A stretch of 64,000 bases of DNA from Anaerolineae bacterium (lineage in GTDB: Bacteria > Chloroflexota > Anaerolineae > Aggregatilineales > Phototrophicaceae), in the NCBI GenBank assembly GCA_022841825.1, contig JALHQT010000003.1:594843-658842 (forward strand), read 5' to 3'. The translations under genes and the position numbers were made by a program. Under the pieces are notes generated by a model. That model made no database searches. It was not told the origin of the DNA and saw only the letters and a list, made by a program, of their open reading frames with translations. Shown here piece after piece: positions 41,700 to 50,244 of this stretch (within the stretch, counting starts at the first letter, position 1; each line of letters starts with the position of its first letter).

Positions 41700-44090
41700 T
41701 TAATTCGAATCAGGCCCGATGCTGTAATTTCCCGCACGCATGTATTCGATCAGGTCATCCACCTGTGCTTTGGCATGCATCCCGCGCCACAGCCCAAGCG
41801 CCTGGTCAAACTCGGCTTGAGCCTCTGCGCGGCTGCCCATCTTGTGATGATCCTCACCCATCGACCGCAAGGTCGCCGCCATCCAATCATGATTATTCTC
41901 GCGCACGGCAGCGGTATGGGCTTCCTGGTGCGTCTGAAGCGCGATCTCCAATAAGCCTAACTCATGTTCCGCCGAGCCGCGATTGATCAGCGACCAGAAG
42001 TGAATATCAGTGAGTTCGTTGGCGGCGGCAATCGTGGCTGCTTCGTCGGAGAGTTCACGCCCCTTGTGATAGTCCGGTTGCGGCTGATTGATGAACTGGT
42101 AGCCACGGTGATGCAGGACAAAGCTCAAGGCAAATCCATCGCCAAGCTCACGTGCCAGCGCTTCGGCGCGCTGATAGTAGTCGTCCGCTTCTTCCTTCTT
42201 CTGGGCGAAGAGGACTTTCGCAATGACAGCCAGGAGGATGACCTGGCGAACACGATTATCTAGCGTCCGGGCCAGGTCGAGAGCGCCCTCGTAGGCTGTC
42301 TGCGCGCTCTCGTAATCGCCCACGAAATCGGCATATGCATTGCCCAGCTTGCTCAGAAAGTAGTGGGCTGTCTCCAATTCGCCACGTTCTTTTGCGACCT
42401 GGGCTGCCTGGTTGAGCAAGCCAAGTGACAGTGCCGTGTGACCGCGCGCCGCGAAGTAGACGCCATCGACCGTCAGCGCGCGCATCATGGCGATAAACCA
42501 GTCCTCGCGTCCGGTCTGGTGCGCCGCCTCCGCTGCTTCCAGGATGTTGCTCTGCTCGACATCGAGAGCATCAAGATCGCCGGTGTGATCGACACAGTAG
42601 CCGCGACAGGCATCGATGACCTGGTTGAAGCCCAGCCCCTTGTTCAGGTACATCGTGCGGGCGTAACTGTAGGCGAGATCGTGCAGACGATAGTAATCCA
42701 GAGCAGCGTGGCGGCGTAGATTCACCAGGCCGCGAACCTCCAATTCTGAGAGCGCCGCGCCCGTCTCAGCCGGTTCACGCCCCATCACGCGCGCCATTAG
42801 ATTGGGAGAAGCGCTGGGTTCAAACATGCCACCCAGATTCAGGAACACATCGTAGAGGTTTCTATCGAGCGCGCTGACGCTTGCATCCAGTAGCGACTTG
42901 ATCCCCGTGCGTCCGATCTCGCCGAAGTTGGCGGGCATCGCTAGATCGTGCGGGGCATGTTCGATATGCCTGAGCAACTGCCCCGGTGTCATGTCATAGA
43001 CCTTGAGCGTCTTGCTTGCGATCTCCAGGGCGAAGGCGTGATTGCCGAGCAACTCACACAGCGCCCGCGCATCGGGGTCGCCAGTGAAATCGCGCCGGCG
43101 GACATGCAATCCCAACAGATTGATCGCTTCGTCAGGCTTGAGTTCGCCAATCTCGATGATCTCGTCCAGAGGGAATCGGAAGCGCGAGGTGACGAGCAGC
43201 GGACATTGGCGCGGCAGGGCCTTGACCAGGCGCACGAGCGCGCTGCCGTTCCACACGTCGTCGAGGACAACGAGGGCATTGACCTCCGCGAAGATGCGCC
43301 GGAATGCCTGGACGCGCGCATCGCCTGTGACGCCCGAAATCGCCTGCTGTGTGTCCAACGCCCGTGCGAGCGCCTCGAACACAGAATCGGCATCGGCTGA
43401 GCCCGCCTTGACCCACAGAACACCCCGTGTGCTGGCGGCCATATAGCCCGACGCCGCGACCGCCGCGATCGCGGACTTACCCATCCCGCCGAAGCCATGC
43501 AGCAGCACTTGCTCGCCCGCAGTCAGGAGTGACTGAACCTCGTTGACAAGATCGTTACGACCGATGAGTGTCTTGGGTAGTTCCGGGAGGTCGTCCGGTG
43601 TGTGGGCATACACGGCATGGATCGCGCTGTGATAGGCGATCTGCCGGTCGAGCAGCCATTTTTCGAGCGATTTGCGCACCTGCGCGCGCAGATCGTCAAT
43701 GGTTGTGAACCAGCGCGGCGTGATGCCGAAGCGGACGTCGCTCTGCTTGTCGAGGAAGCCTTGTAACCGGGGGTCACGCCGCTCCGTATCGACATTCTTG
43801 ATGTAGATATGGCGTTCGATGCCCCATTCGGTCGCCCGCTCAAACTCGTCCACCGTCCATTCGCCGAACTCGTTCCAGAAGAGTCCGATGTAAAGCGCCG
43901 AGTTCTGGAGCGCCTCCAGATAGACCTTGCGAATGGACTTGTCGCTGGCGGGTGCTTCGCCTTCAAAGCGCCAGGGCGAGAGCCTGAGGATGTCCTGGCC
44001 GAGCATGGGCAGCAGGTCGTCGAGTGCTTTGCGCTCGGCAGCAAGCTCGTGCATCTTTGAGCTGATGAAGATGCGCTGTTCGGCTGCCAT
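41700..44090 (-). CDS. STAND NTPase: DUF4062 - NB-ARC - TPR protein
   Basis: This is a 796-residue cytoplasmic protein. Residues 5-100 match DUF4062 (RIFISSKMHELAAERKAL, ALYIGLFWNEFGEW), a TIR-like domain often found at the front of signalling NTPases. An NB-ARC/STAND module spans about 170-480: LIGRNDLVNEV, Walker A GFGGMGKSA (199-207), Walker B LVVLDDVW (273-280), sensor LLVTSR, and a winged-helix with YRLHDLAYSYA. From about 540 to 790 there are TPR repeats (HYFLSKLGNAYADFVGDYESA and similar). Proteins of this design act as sensor switches in defence or signalling. It is cotranscribed with the exported subtilase gene that follows. Confidence 0.85.
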   Translation of the reverse strand: MAAEQRIFISSKMHELAAERKALDDLLPMLGQDILRLSPWRFEGEAPASDKSIRKVYLEALQNSALYIGLFWNEFGEWTVDEFERATEWGIERHIYIKNVDTERRDPRLQGFLDKQSDVRFGITPRWFTTIDDLRAQVRKSLEKWLLDRQIAYHSAIHAVYAHTPDDLPELPKTLIGRNDLVNEVQSLLTAGEQVLLHGFGGMGKSAIAAVAASGYMAASTRGVLWVKAGSADADSVFEALARALDTQQAISGVTGDARVQAFRRIFAEVNALVVLDDVWNGSALVRLVKALPRQCPLLVTSRFRFPLDEIIEIGELKPDEAINLLGLHVRRRDFTGDPDARALCELLGNHAFALEIASKTLKVYDMTPGQLLRHIEHAPHDLAMPANFGEIGRTGIKSLLDASVSALDRNLYDVFLNLGGMFEPSASPNLMARVMGREPAETGAALSELEVRGLVNLRRHAALDYYRLHDLAYSYARTMYLNKGLGFNQVIDACRGYCVDHTGDLDALDVEQSNILEAAEAAHQTGREDWFIAMMRALTVDGVYFAARGHTALSLGLLNQAAQVAKERGELETAHYFLSKLGNAYADFVGDYESAQTAYEGALDLARTLDNRVRQVILLAVIAKVLFAQKKEEADDYYQRAEALARELGDGFALSFVLHHRGYQFINQPQPDYHKGRELSDEAATIAAANELTDIHFWSLINRGSAEHELGLLEIALQTHQEAHTAAVRENNHDWMAATLRSMGEDHHKMGSRAEAQAEFDQALGLWRGMHAKAQVDDLIEYMRAGNYSIGPDSN

Positions 44091-44426
44091 GTGTCTCTGC
44101 CTTCAGTCTGCAACCATCACCCTTGACTATGGTACGGCAGATGCGCGTTTGGGACAAGCCAGCGCCGATGCTCGTCGGGTGCCAGGGTGTAATACCGCCC
44201 CGCCGCCGACGGTTGCGAACGTGGTTATTGCGGGGGTGAGCGCAGGGCGGCGGTGAGATATGAGCCGCCAGCCGGAGTTGAGCCACAAAAACAATACATT
44301 TCGCCCCTAGCTCAAGCGGCACGATGGTAATCGTGAAGCACTCCCCCAAGCTGGTCGCGCCGCTTGACAATGCCGCTCACTGCTACCTTCGTCGGTGGAT
44401 CTGGGATCTTCTGCCCTGTTCCCCTG
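44091..44426. other. Intergenic region between the STAND gene and the primase module
   Basis: I see no convincing gene here. The region should hold the promoter of the minus-strand STAND/subtilase operon. A short GC-rich hairpin (GGCGG...CCGCC, about 44250-44272) is visible, and the reading frames on both strands look like chance. Confidence 0.4.
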
Positions 44427-44609
44427 ATGCAGCAAACAACAGTATCGAAGGATACTATCAGGCAACTTTTTGGTTTATTGCTACTACTTCCAAACGACTT
44501 GGCAAAAGCCCTTCTCAGACAGGAAGGAAATGTCGATCTTGCACGAGCACGATTACGCGCTCTTGCCAAGCTTTTGTCAGACGCGGAGCGTTACCTTGAG
44601 GAAGGCTGA
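44427..44609 (+). CDS. Possible small helical protein (60 residues)
   Basis: A 60-residue frame starts MQQTTVSKDTIRQLFG and continues as amphipathic helix (NDLAKALLRQEG, LARARLRALAKLLSDAERY). Its composition is more protein-like than the surrounding chance frames. No good ribosome-binding site precedes the ATG. It lies just ahead of the palindrome and the primase gene, and could be a small regulator of that element. It may equally be non-coding. Confidence 0.3.
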   Translation: MQQTTVSKDTIRQLFGLLLLLPNDLAKALLRQEGNVDLARARLRALAKLLSDAERYLEEG

Positions 44610-44614
44610 GATTC

Positions 44615-44630
44615 GTTTACCCGGGTAAAC
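44615..44630. promoter_or_regulatory. Perfect 16-bp palindrome
   Basis: GTTTACCCGGGTAAAC is fully self-complementary. It lies 226 bp upstream of the primase gene. Such sites are bound by dimeric regulators or replication initiators. No second copy is seen nearby. Confidence 0.5.
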
Positions 44631-44668
44631 AATTCTGTCGAGGGACAGACATGAACACTGAACGCGCG

Positions 44669-44736
44669 CCGCCATAACACAACAAAAGACCCGCTGGTTG
44701 GTACTTCGCGGGTCGGCGGAAACCGATATGTTGTGT
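44669..44736 (+). other. Nested hairpin / possible pseudoknot in the primase leader
   Basis: GACCCGC (44688-44694) pairs with GCGGGTC (44708-44714); outside it ACACAAC (44677-44683) pairs with GTTGTGT (44730-44736). A further pair, CCGCC (44669-44673) with GGCGG (44715-44719), would cross the outer stem, giving a pseudoknot or an alternative fold. It lies about 120 bp before the primase start and might be a structured leader, a small RNA or a replication signal. Confidence 0.4.
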
Positions 44737-44855
44737 CTGTGGTAAGCACAATTTATCACGACCCCGATCCGCATGCAACTCATTTTCGCCATTTTGTCGT
44801 GTCACTCGGCACGACCTCTCTTCGACTTTGCATGTAAGAGAAACGGGAATTGATT

Positions 44856-45497
44856 ATGAGTATTGACCTGGAGCAGATTCGCTTCGCCAATCCGCTTGAA
44901 GATGTTGTGGCGCAGCGATTTGCGCTGAAGAAAGCAGACGCGCGGTTTGTAGGTGTCGAGCACGACAGCCTCGTCGTCGTGCCGCGCACGCAGATGTACT
45001 TCTGGAACTCGAAGGACGAACAGGGTGACGTCTTCGACTTCACGGGGCGACATCTCCTCAACCTGGGCACATGGAACCCGCGCGACCCGGCGCATTTCAT
45101 GGAAGCGGTGCGTTATCTGGCAAAACGCGCAGACATCACACTTGAGGAAGACGAAAGCTTCAAGCGTTCGCACACCTGGGCAGAACGGCAGCTTGTGCAG
45201 CGTCTGCATGATGCGCTGCTCAACACCCACCCAGCGCTGGACTACGTCATCCAGGCGCGCGGCTGGTCATTGGAGACGGTGCGGGCGGCACGCATTGGCT
45301 TCATGCCAGCGGACAAGCGCGCGTTGGTCGCCGATCTGAATCTGCCCGATAAATGGCGAGGAGTCATCGGGAAGTTACCAGGAGGTATGATCCTCTATCC
45401 GCACCTCGAAGGCGGGCGGCTGACCTATCTCAGCGGGCGCTCGATTGAGGGCAAGCAGCATTACAATCCGCCGCGCGAAATCATCGGCGAGCGGTAG
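44856..45497 (+). pseudogene. Primase-helicase, N-terminal fragment (before amber stop)
   Basis: This 213-residue fragment starts MSIDLEQIRFANPLED. It resembles the N-terminal part of a DnaG-like primase: the segment around SLVVVPRTQMYFWNSKD and QGDVFDFTGRHL corresponds to the CHC2 zinc-finger region, but no zinc-binding cysteines remain. ATG 44856 has GGGA 7 bp upstream. The frame is closed by TAG at 45495-45497, yet the same frame continues without interruption into a TOPRIM domain (VLVEGQADAITFGEWG) right after it. A C-to-T change of CAG would produce this stop. It probably belongs to a plasmid- or phage-type replication module. Confidence 0.6.
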
Positions 45498-46928
45498 CCG
45501 TACTCCAATCATGCCTACAGCAAGGGCTGCGAGCAGATCGTCCTTGTCGAAGGGCAAGCGGACGCGATCACATTTGGCGAGTGGGGCATCGCGGCGATCG
45601 CGCTCGGCGGCATGAAGGTGTCCGATGAGCTGCTGCGTTCGCTAAAGGGATACAAGCGCGTCTTCGTCGCGCTCGACAACACGGATGAGGCGAACGCCAA
45701 GAGCCGCGAGATCGCTTTGATGCTGCGTGGTCAGACCTATCTGCCTAGCCTGCCGGACGATATCAAGGACGCCAACGAGTGGCTGGTCAAGGGGAAGGCT
45801 ACCGCCGATGATGCATCGGCGATGCTCAATCGTGCTCCGCATTGGCTGGCGGCGGAAGTTTCGCGTGCAGCTTTCTTGGAAGGCTTGGAACGCCAGGATG
45901 CGATTCGCGAGTTGTTTGGCTACGCGGTCGCGCTGGATGACTTCGCGCTGGCGGAGTTCAAGGGGCTGATGGCGAAGATCGGTATCAAGGGGCGGCTGTT
46001 CGCCGAGATGCTTTCTGCCGCGCGAAACGGAAAGCGTGACCACGAGGATGATGACGACATGCCCGAAGTGCTGAACGACGATGTGCCGATCCTTTCGCCT
46101 GCGCTGGGTTTCCAGCGCGAGATGGCGTTGGTGACAGTCTCGGTGATGGAGCGGACGAAGGGCAAGCGGCTTAACATCCAGCCGTATCTCGTCACCAGCA
46201 CACGCGAGATGCGGCGTCTGTCGGACGAACAGATCATCACGGTCAACGAGCAGGAGGTCGCCCTCAAAGTGCTGCCGGAAGGCACGGAGTTCCTGATGCG
46301 CTGGCGCTACAGCGACATCAAACGCTTTCTCGATGGCGAGGTCTACGCGCCGGGCGACGTCTTCAACGCGGTGCATGACCTGCTGACGACTTACTTTGAC
46401 TTCCGCTCAGAGGTCGAGAGCCGCATCCTGACACTGTGGACGATTGGCACGTACTTCTACACCATGTTCCCAGCGTATCCCTACCTGGCGTTGAATGGTC
46501 CGAAGAACAGCGGCAAGAGCACAGTCATGCGCCTCTTGCAGCCGCTCTGCTTCAACATGGTCAGCACGTCCGACCCAACTGGTCCGAGCATGTTCCGCCT
46601 CATCCACTACGCGAGCTGCACCGTCGGCATTGACGAGGCGGAACGCTACCACAATCCGAAAGACCCAGGTATGCAGCAGATCCGCCAACTGCTGAACAGC
46701 GGCTACAAAGCCGGGATGCCTGCCATCCGGCTGATCGGCGAGGACATGAAGCCGCAGGCGTTCGATGTCTACTCGCCGAAAATCCTGGCGGCGATCCAGG
46801 GGCTGGAGGACATCCTCGCCTCGCGCTGCATCGCCATCCCTATGCGACGGACGGACAAAAAGATGCCCTGTTTCCCGCCCGACTTCGACGGCGCGGCTAT
46901 TCGCCATCAGCTTTATCGATGGCGCTGA
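45498..46928 (+). pseudogene. Primase-helicase, TOPRIM and helicase fragment
   Basis: This segment continues in frame from the amber codon. A TOPRIM domain (IVLVEGQADAI, then VFVALDNTDEANAK) is followed by DANEWLVKGK. A helicase-like ATPase domain follows, with Walker A ALNGPKNSGKST and Walker B CTVGIDEAERY. Without read-through, translation could restart only at ATG 45612 and would lose the TOPRIM Glu. The frame ends at TGA 46926-46928 just where the protein continues in another frame (46919 onward). Together the three pieces would give a protein of about 855 residues, like replication proteins of mobile elements. Confidence 0.6.
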
Positions 46929-47422
46929 CGCACTTCGGCAAGGTTTACAGCAACTACTTCGAGCGACCGGAACTGCACAAGCTGCACAATCGATCTGGCG
47001 AACTGTGGTCGCCGTTGGTGGCGCTGGCAGCGTTCTTCGAGGAGTTTGGCGGTGTGAGCGGGCTACTGAGTGCAATTTCGGACGCGGCGAGCTGGGACGA
47101 GCAGATGAGTGAGGGTAAGGCACTGAGCGAGCGCGAAGAGGCAGTCTTGCAAGCGTTGGAGATGCTGACGCGCTCGTCAGAGGGCGAGGTATGGCTGAAG
47201 GCGTCAGCAGTCCGCGAAAAGGTCGCACGGCTCCTGGGGCAACCCATCGAGCAGCTTGGTCATGCCCAATGGATCGCTCATATCATGACACGCCTTCAAC
47301 TACTGGACAGCAGTAACCGCAGACGCCATATGGATGGCATGGTTTATAGGGTGACAAGGAGTCAAGTGATGGACATGATGCGGCGGTACGAGGTGGAGAC
47401 TGTTGCGAGCGAGGACGGCTGA
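46919..47422 (+). pseudogene. Primase-helicase, C-terminal fragment (frameshifted)
   Basis: This 167-residue frame begins inside the end of the previous one, in a different frame (MALTHFGKVYSNYFERPEL). Its sequence reads as the natural C-terminal region of the helicase, with winged-helix-like WLKASAVREKVARLLGQ near the end. The shift lies around 46905-46920, next to the codons for RHQLY. It may be a separate coupled gene, but a one-base indel in an originally continuous gene is simpler. It ends 36 bp before the truncated aldolase gene on the other strand. Confidence 0.5.
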
Positions 47423-47458
47423 AAAACTCTACAGACTCTGCATGCACTTACATACTCT

Positions 47459-47947
47459 TCAGCACGTATCTACTGCTCGTTGATGCAGTACGGCGTTGCT
47501 GCTGCCCAGTGTTTGCGCCGCCTCCACGCCGAGCGTGAGGTGCTGTCCGGCGGGAACGTAGTGTGTGCAGCGGATTTCCGAGCCGATCACCTGCGACTGC
47601 TCCTCGATAACCATAGGGATGCTCTCATGCAGGCACGAGAGCGCAGAGGCATACAGCGAGTGCGTATGGAAGACCGCGCCAATATCCGGTCTCGCGTTTA
47701 GGATCAACCGATGGACGGAGGTTTCGCTAGAGGGCGGGCGATGCCCCTCGATGACGCGCCCATCGTCGCTGATGACCACCATGTGGTTGGGCGTGATCGC
47801 CTCGTAATCAACGCGGCTAGGCGTCACGATCAAGCCGTCGGGGATGCGCGCCGAGGCGTTGCCATATGTCCCGATGAGATAGCCCATCGCTTGCAGGCGC
47901 AGGCAGGCGTCGATGATCGTCTGCCTCAAATCGTGGTAGTGGCTCAC
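47459..47947 (-). pseudogene. Class II aldolase/adducin family protein, 3'-truncated
   Basis: This 162-residue protein has the N-terminal two thirds of an AraD/FucA-type aldolase: GYLIGTYGNASARIPDG, ITPSRVDY-like TPSRVDYEAI, SSETSVHRLIL and AVFHTHSLYASALS (zinc His pair). After LGSSNAVL the expected N/H-H-G...G ending with the third zinc His is missing and replaced by HQRAVDTC and a stop; family members have about 210 residues. GTG 47947 overlaps the upstream stop (GTGA) and has AAGGAG 7 bp ahead. The break lies at the edge of the primase-bearing island, so the gene was probably cut by its arrival or by a deletion. The protein is likely inactive. Confidence 0.7.
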
Positions 47948-49125
47948 GAACTCTCTCCTTTCCCAACCTTGTCCTGTGTGAAGTCGGTGATCCAGGTCGC
48001 ATCCCACAGGCTGGGAAATGGATTCTGTACATAAGGGTGATCGGCAATCACGTTGTCGTTTAGTTCGATCCCTAAGCCTGGAGCGTTCGGATCGGGCAGC
48101 ACGAACTGCCCGCCATGCATCGGGTTCCAACCCCGCACGAGCGCATTGCGCCATGGCACGTCGAAATCTGAAAAGGTCTCCTGAATGTAGAAGTTCGGCG
48201 TACTGATGTCGAAATGTAGCGCCGCCGCCAGCGCAACGGGCCCAATCGAACAGTGCGGAGCGATGCGGATGTCATAGACGGATGCTAGCGCGGCGATCTT
48301 CTTGCTGACGGACAAGCCGCCGCAATGCGCGATGTCCATTTGGACGACATCGACTGCCCGCTGGCTGAACAGGCGATGGAAGTCCACCAGGGTATACAGG
48401 CGCTCGCCTGCCGCGATGGGGCACGAAGAAGTGCGTCGCACTTCGGCCAGTAGTTCGATGTTTTCTGGTGCGACTGGTTCTTCGCACCAGGACGGACGAT
48501 ACGGCTGCAAGTCACGGATCAACTGCACCGCCATCACCGCGGACAGCCGACCATGAAATTCGATATAGAGCTGTACGCCCTGCCCGACGGCTTCGCGCAC
48601 CGCTGCCACGCGGGCGATTGCCTCCTCTGCTTCACTCTGCGTCATTTCCTTCCAGGCGACGCCAAAGGGGTCGAACTTCAGCCCGCGATAGCCGCGACCG
48701 ACCGCCTCCTGCGCCCGCTCGGCATATTCTGCCGGGGTGTGCGCGCCGCCATACCAGCCGTTGGCATACGCGGGAATATGCGCGTGGTAACGCCCGCCGA
48801 GCAACCGATAGACTGGCTGACCGCAGGCTTTGCCAAGGATATCCCACAGGGCGATTTCGACGGCACTGATGGCGGTCATGACGGTTGCTCCGCCCTGGTA
48901 CTGGTCGCGGATCAGGTCACCGACGACGCGCTCGACATCGAAGGGATCGCGCCCGACGACGCGCCCCTCTACCCACTCATGCGCCAGTGTCTGGACGGTC
49001 TTCTCCTGCCATTCGAGCGAGGCTTCGCCGACGCCGCTGATACCCGTATCGGTGTGGAGGCGGATGAAGAGGTAGTTACGCAGCCCGGCATTCGCCATCA
49101 ACGTCTCGAAGCGCGCGATTTTCAT
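47944..49125 (-). CDS. Enolase-superfamily sugar-acid dehydratase (mandelate racemase/muconate lactonizing family)
   Basis: This is a 393-residue enzyme of the galactonate/mannonate dehydratase-like branch. Metal ligands are in YIEFHGRLS, WCEEPV and AAGERLY; the catalytic His is in RIAPHCSIGP. The EFHGR motif resembles the DFHGR of D-galactonate dehydratase. The N-terminal capping domain (IARFETLMANAGLRNYLFIRL) is complete. It overlaps its neighbours on both sides by 4 bp and sits in a sugar-acid operon with an epimerase-like protein and a dehydrogenase. It would dehydrate an aldonate to a 2-keto-3-deoxy acid; the exact substrate is unknown. Confidence 0.88.
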   Translation of the reverse strand: MKIARFETLMANAGLRNYLFIRLHTDTGISGVGEASLEWQEKTVQTLAHEWVEGRVVGRDPFDVERVVGDLIRDQYQGGATVMTAISAVEIALWDILGKACGQPVYRLLGGRYHAHIPAYANGWYGGAHTPAEYAERAQEAVGRGYRGLKFDPFGVAWKEMTQSEAEEAIARVAAVREAVGQGVQLYIEFHGRLSAVMAVQLIRDLQPYRPSWCEEPVAPENIELLAEVRRTSSCPIAAGERLYTLVDFHRLFSQRAVDVVQMDIAHCGGLSVSKKIAALASVYDIRIAPHCSIGPVALAAALHFDISTPNFYIQETFSDFDVPWRNALVRGWNPMHGGQFVLPDPNAPGLGIELNDNVIADHPYVQNPFPSLWDATWITDFTQDKVGKGESS

Positions 49126-50240
49126 GAGCCAGCGTCCTTCAGGATGCGCCTGACGCGCGCGCGGAATGCCTCGACCTGCGCCGCGCCGTCGAGAATGCCG
49201 ACCTCCAGCGTATACTCGCGCCTATCGCCCGGTTGGAGCACAATCAACTGTCCTAGCTCGCGCGCGATCTGCCGCCCAAAAGTATTGGTACAGGGTTCGA
49301 TGCCCACAGCGTACTGCCCCTCGCCCATCATACGCCATTCGAGATACTGGGGCATCTGGCGCTGGTTATAGACGACGTACATGCCCAGGTCCTCGCGGTT
49401 GACGATGGCGACAGGCACACTGCCATCCGCTTCCCCACCCATCGCCAGCTCGAAGCCCTGAAGCTGCCAATTCCGCTGCGGGCTGATGAAGCGGCTGTAC
49501 TCGTCGGCGGCGCTGGCGGGCAATCCGGCAGGAATGCTGGGCGGGCGCACGACAGGCGCGATCTGCTCCGAGCCGTCATCGACAATCGGGAAACCCGCGT
49601 TGATGTGATAGAGCAGCATATGCTCCGTCGGCAGCCAACCCGCATTTTCGACCGTATCGTGCATGAAGAAGCGCGATTCGCCCAGGCGCGCGCTGTAGCG
49701 CCGAGTCAACACGAGATTCTCGCCATATGCCTGCGCCTGCAGAATGCGCCCGCTGGCTTCGAGGATGCACTCATCGCTCTCCCATCTCTCGCCGTAGGAC
49801 AGGAGCTGACCGGGCAGCAGCGCCATGCGGTCATGGACGCCGTAGGTCTCGGAGGCGCGCGCCGGGAAGTTATAACGCCCCACGTCTGCCGTCTCCGGGT
49901 TGCCAATATGCACCATGCCGCACGAGTTGTTCAAGCCGCCAAGCGCCGTGCGCAGCCAGCCGAAGGCGCTATCCTGCTCGAAGTACCAGGGCGCGGGAAG
50001 CCCTGTCGAGGGTATCCACGCCAGCGACTGCCCGCGATAATCGCAGTAGCCCACATCCATCCCGCGGTCCACCGCCACCTTGAAGCCAAAGCCCGTCCCG
50101 GTGCGGAACTCGACATAGCGCACGCCGCGCGCGGGTCCATCGCTGGCTTCCAACAGCGACACGCCGCCGATCTGCGAGAGATGCCCGACTCGGCGCATGA
50201 GTTCCGCGCGGGTGTAATCTTTGCCGAATAAGTGGGGCAT
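49122..50240 (-). CDS. DUF4432 family protein (aldose 1-epimerase-like)
   Basis: This 372-residue protein belongs to DUF4432, which has a galactose-mutarotase-like beta-sandwich. Features are FKVAVDRGMDVGYCDYRG near residue 60, GLNNSCGMVHIGNPE, YGVHDRMALLPG, MLLYHINAGFP and VGIEPCTNTFGR near the C-terminus; conserved His and Glu of the mutarotase fold fall in the last three. It lies 4 bp downstream of the Gfo/Idh/MocA gene and overlaps the dehydratase gene, so it is a core pathway gene. It probably interconverts anomers or epimers of the sugar handled by this operon. Confidence 0.82.
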   Translation of the reverse strand: MPHLFGKDYTRAELMRRVGHLSQIGGVSLLEASDGPARGVRYVEFRTGTGFGFKVAVDRGMDVGYCDYRGQSLAWIPSTGLPAPWYFEQDSAFGWLRTALGGLNNSCGMVHIGNPETADVGRYNFPARASETYGVHDRMALLPGQLLSYGERWESDECILEASGRILQAQAYGENLVLTRRYSARLGESRFFMHDTVENAGWLPTEHMLLYHINAGFPIVDDGSEQIAPVVRPPSIPAGLPASAADEYSRFISPQRNWQLQGFELAMGGEADGSVPVAIVNREDLGMYVVYNQRQMPQYLEWRMMGEGQYAVGIEPCTNTFGRQIARELGQLIVLQPGDRREYTLEVGILDGAAQVEAFRARVRRILKDAGS

Positions 50241-50244
50241 AGCA

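Noticed and set aside
45495..45497. Amber codon as a pyrrolysine site
   Set aside because: Corrinoid methyltransferase genes are nearby, but pyrrolysine is used in MtmB/MtbB/MttB, none of which is seen, and a primase is not a plausible user. Nonsense mutation is simpler.
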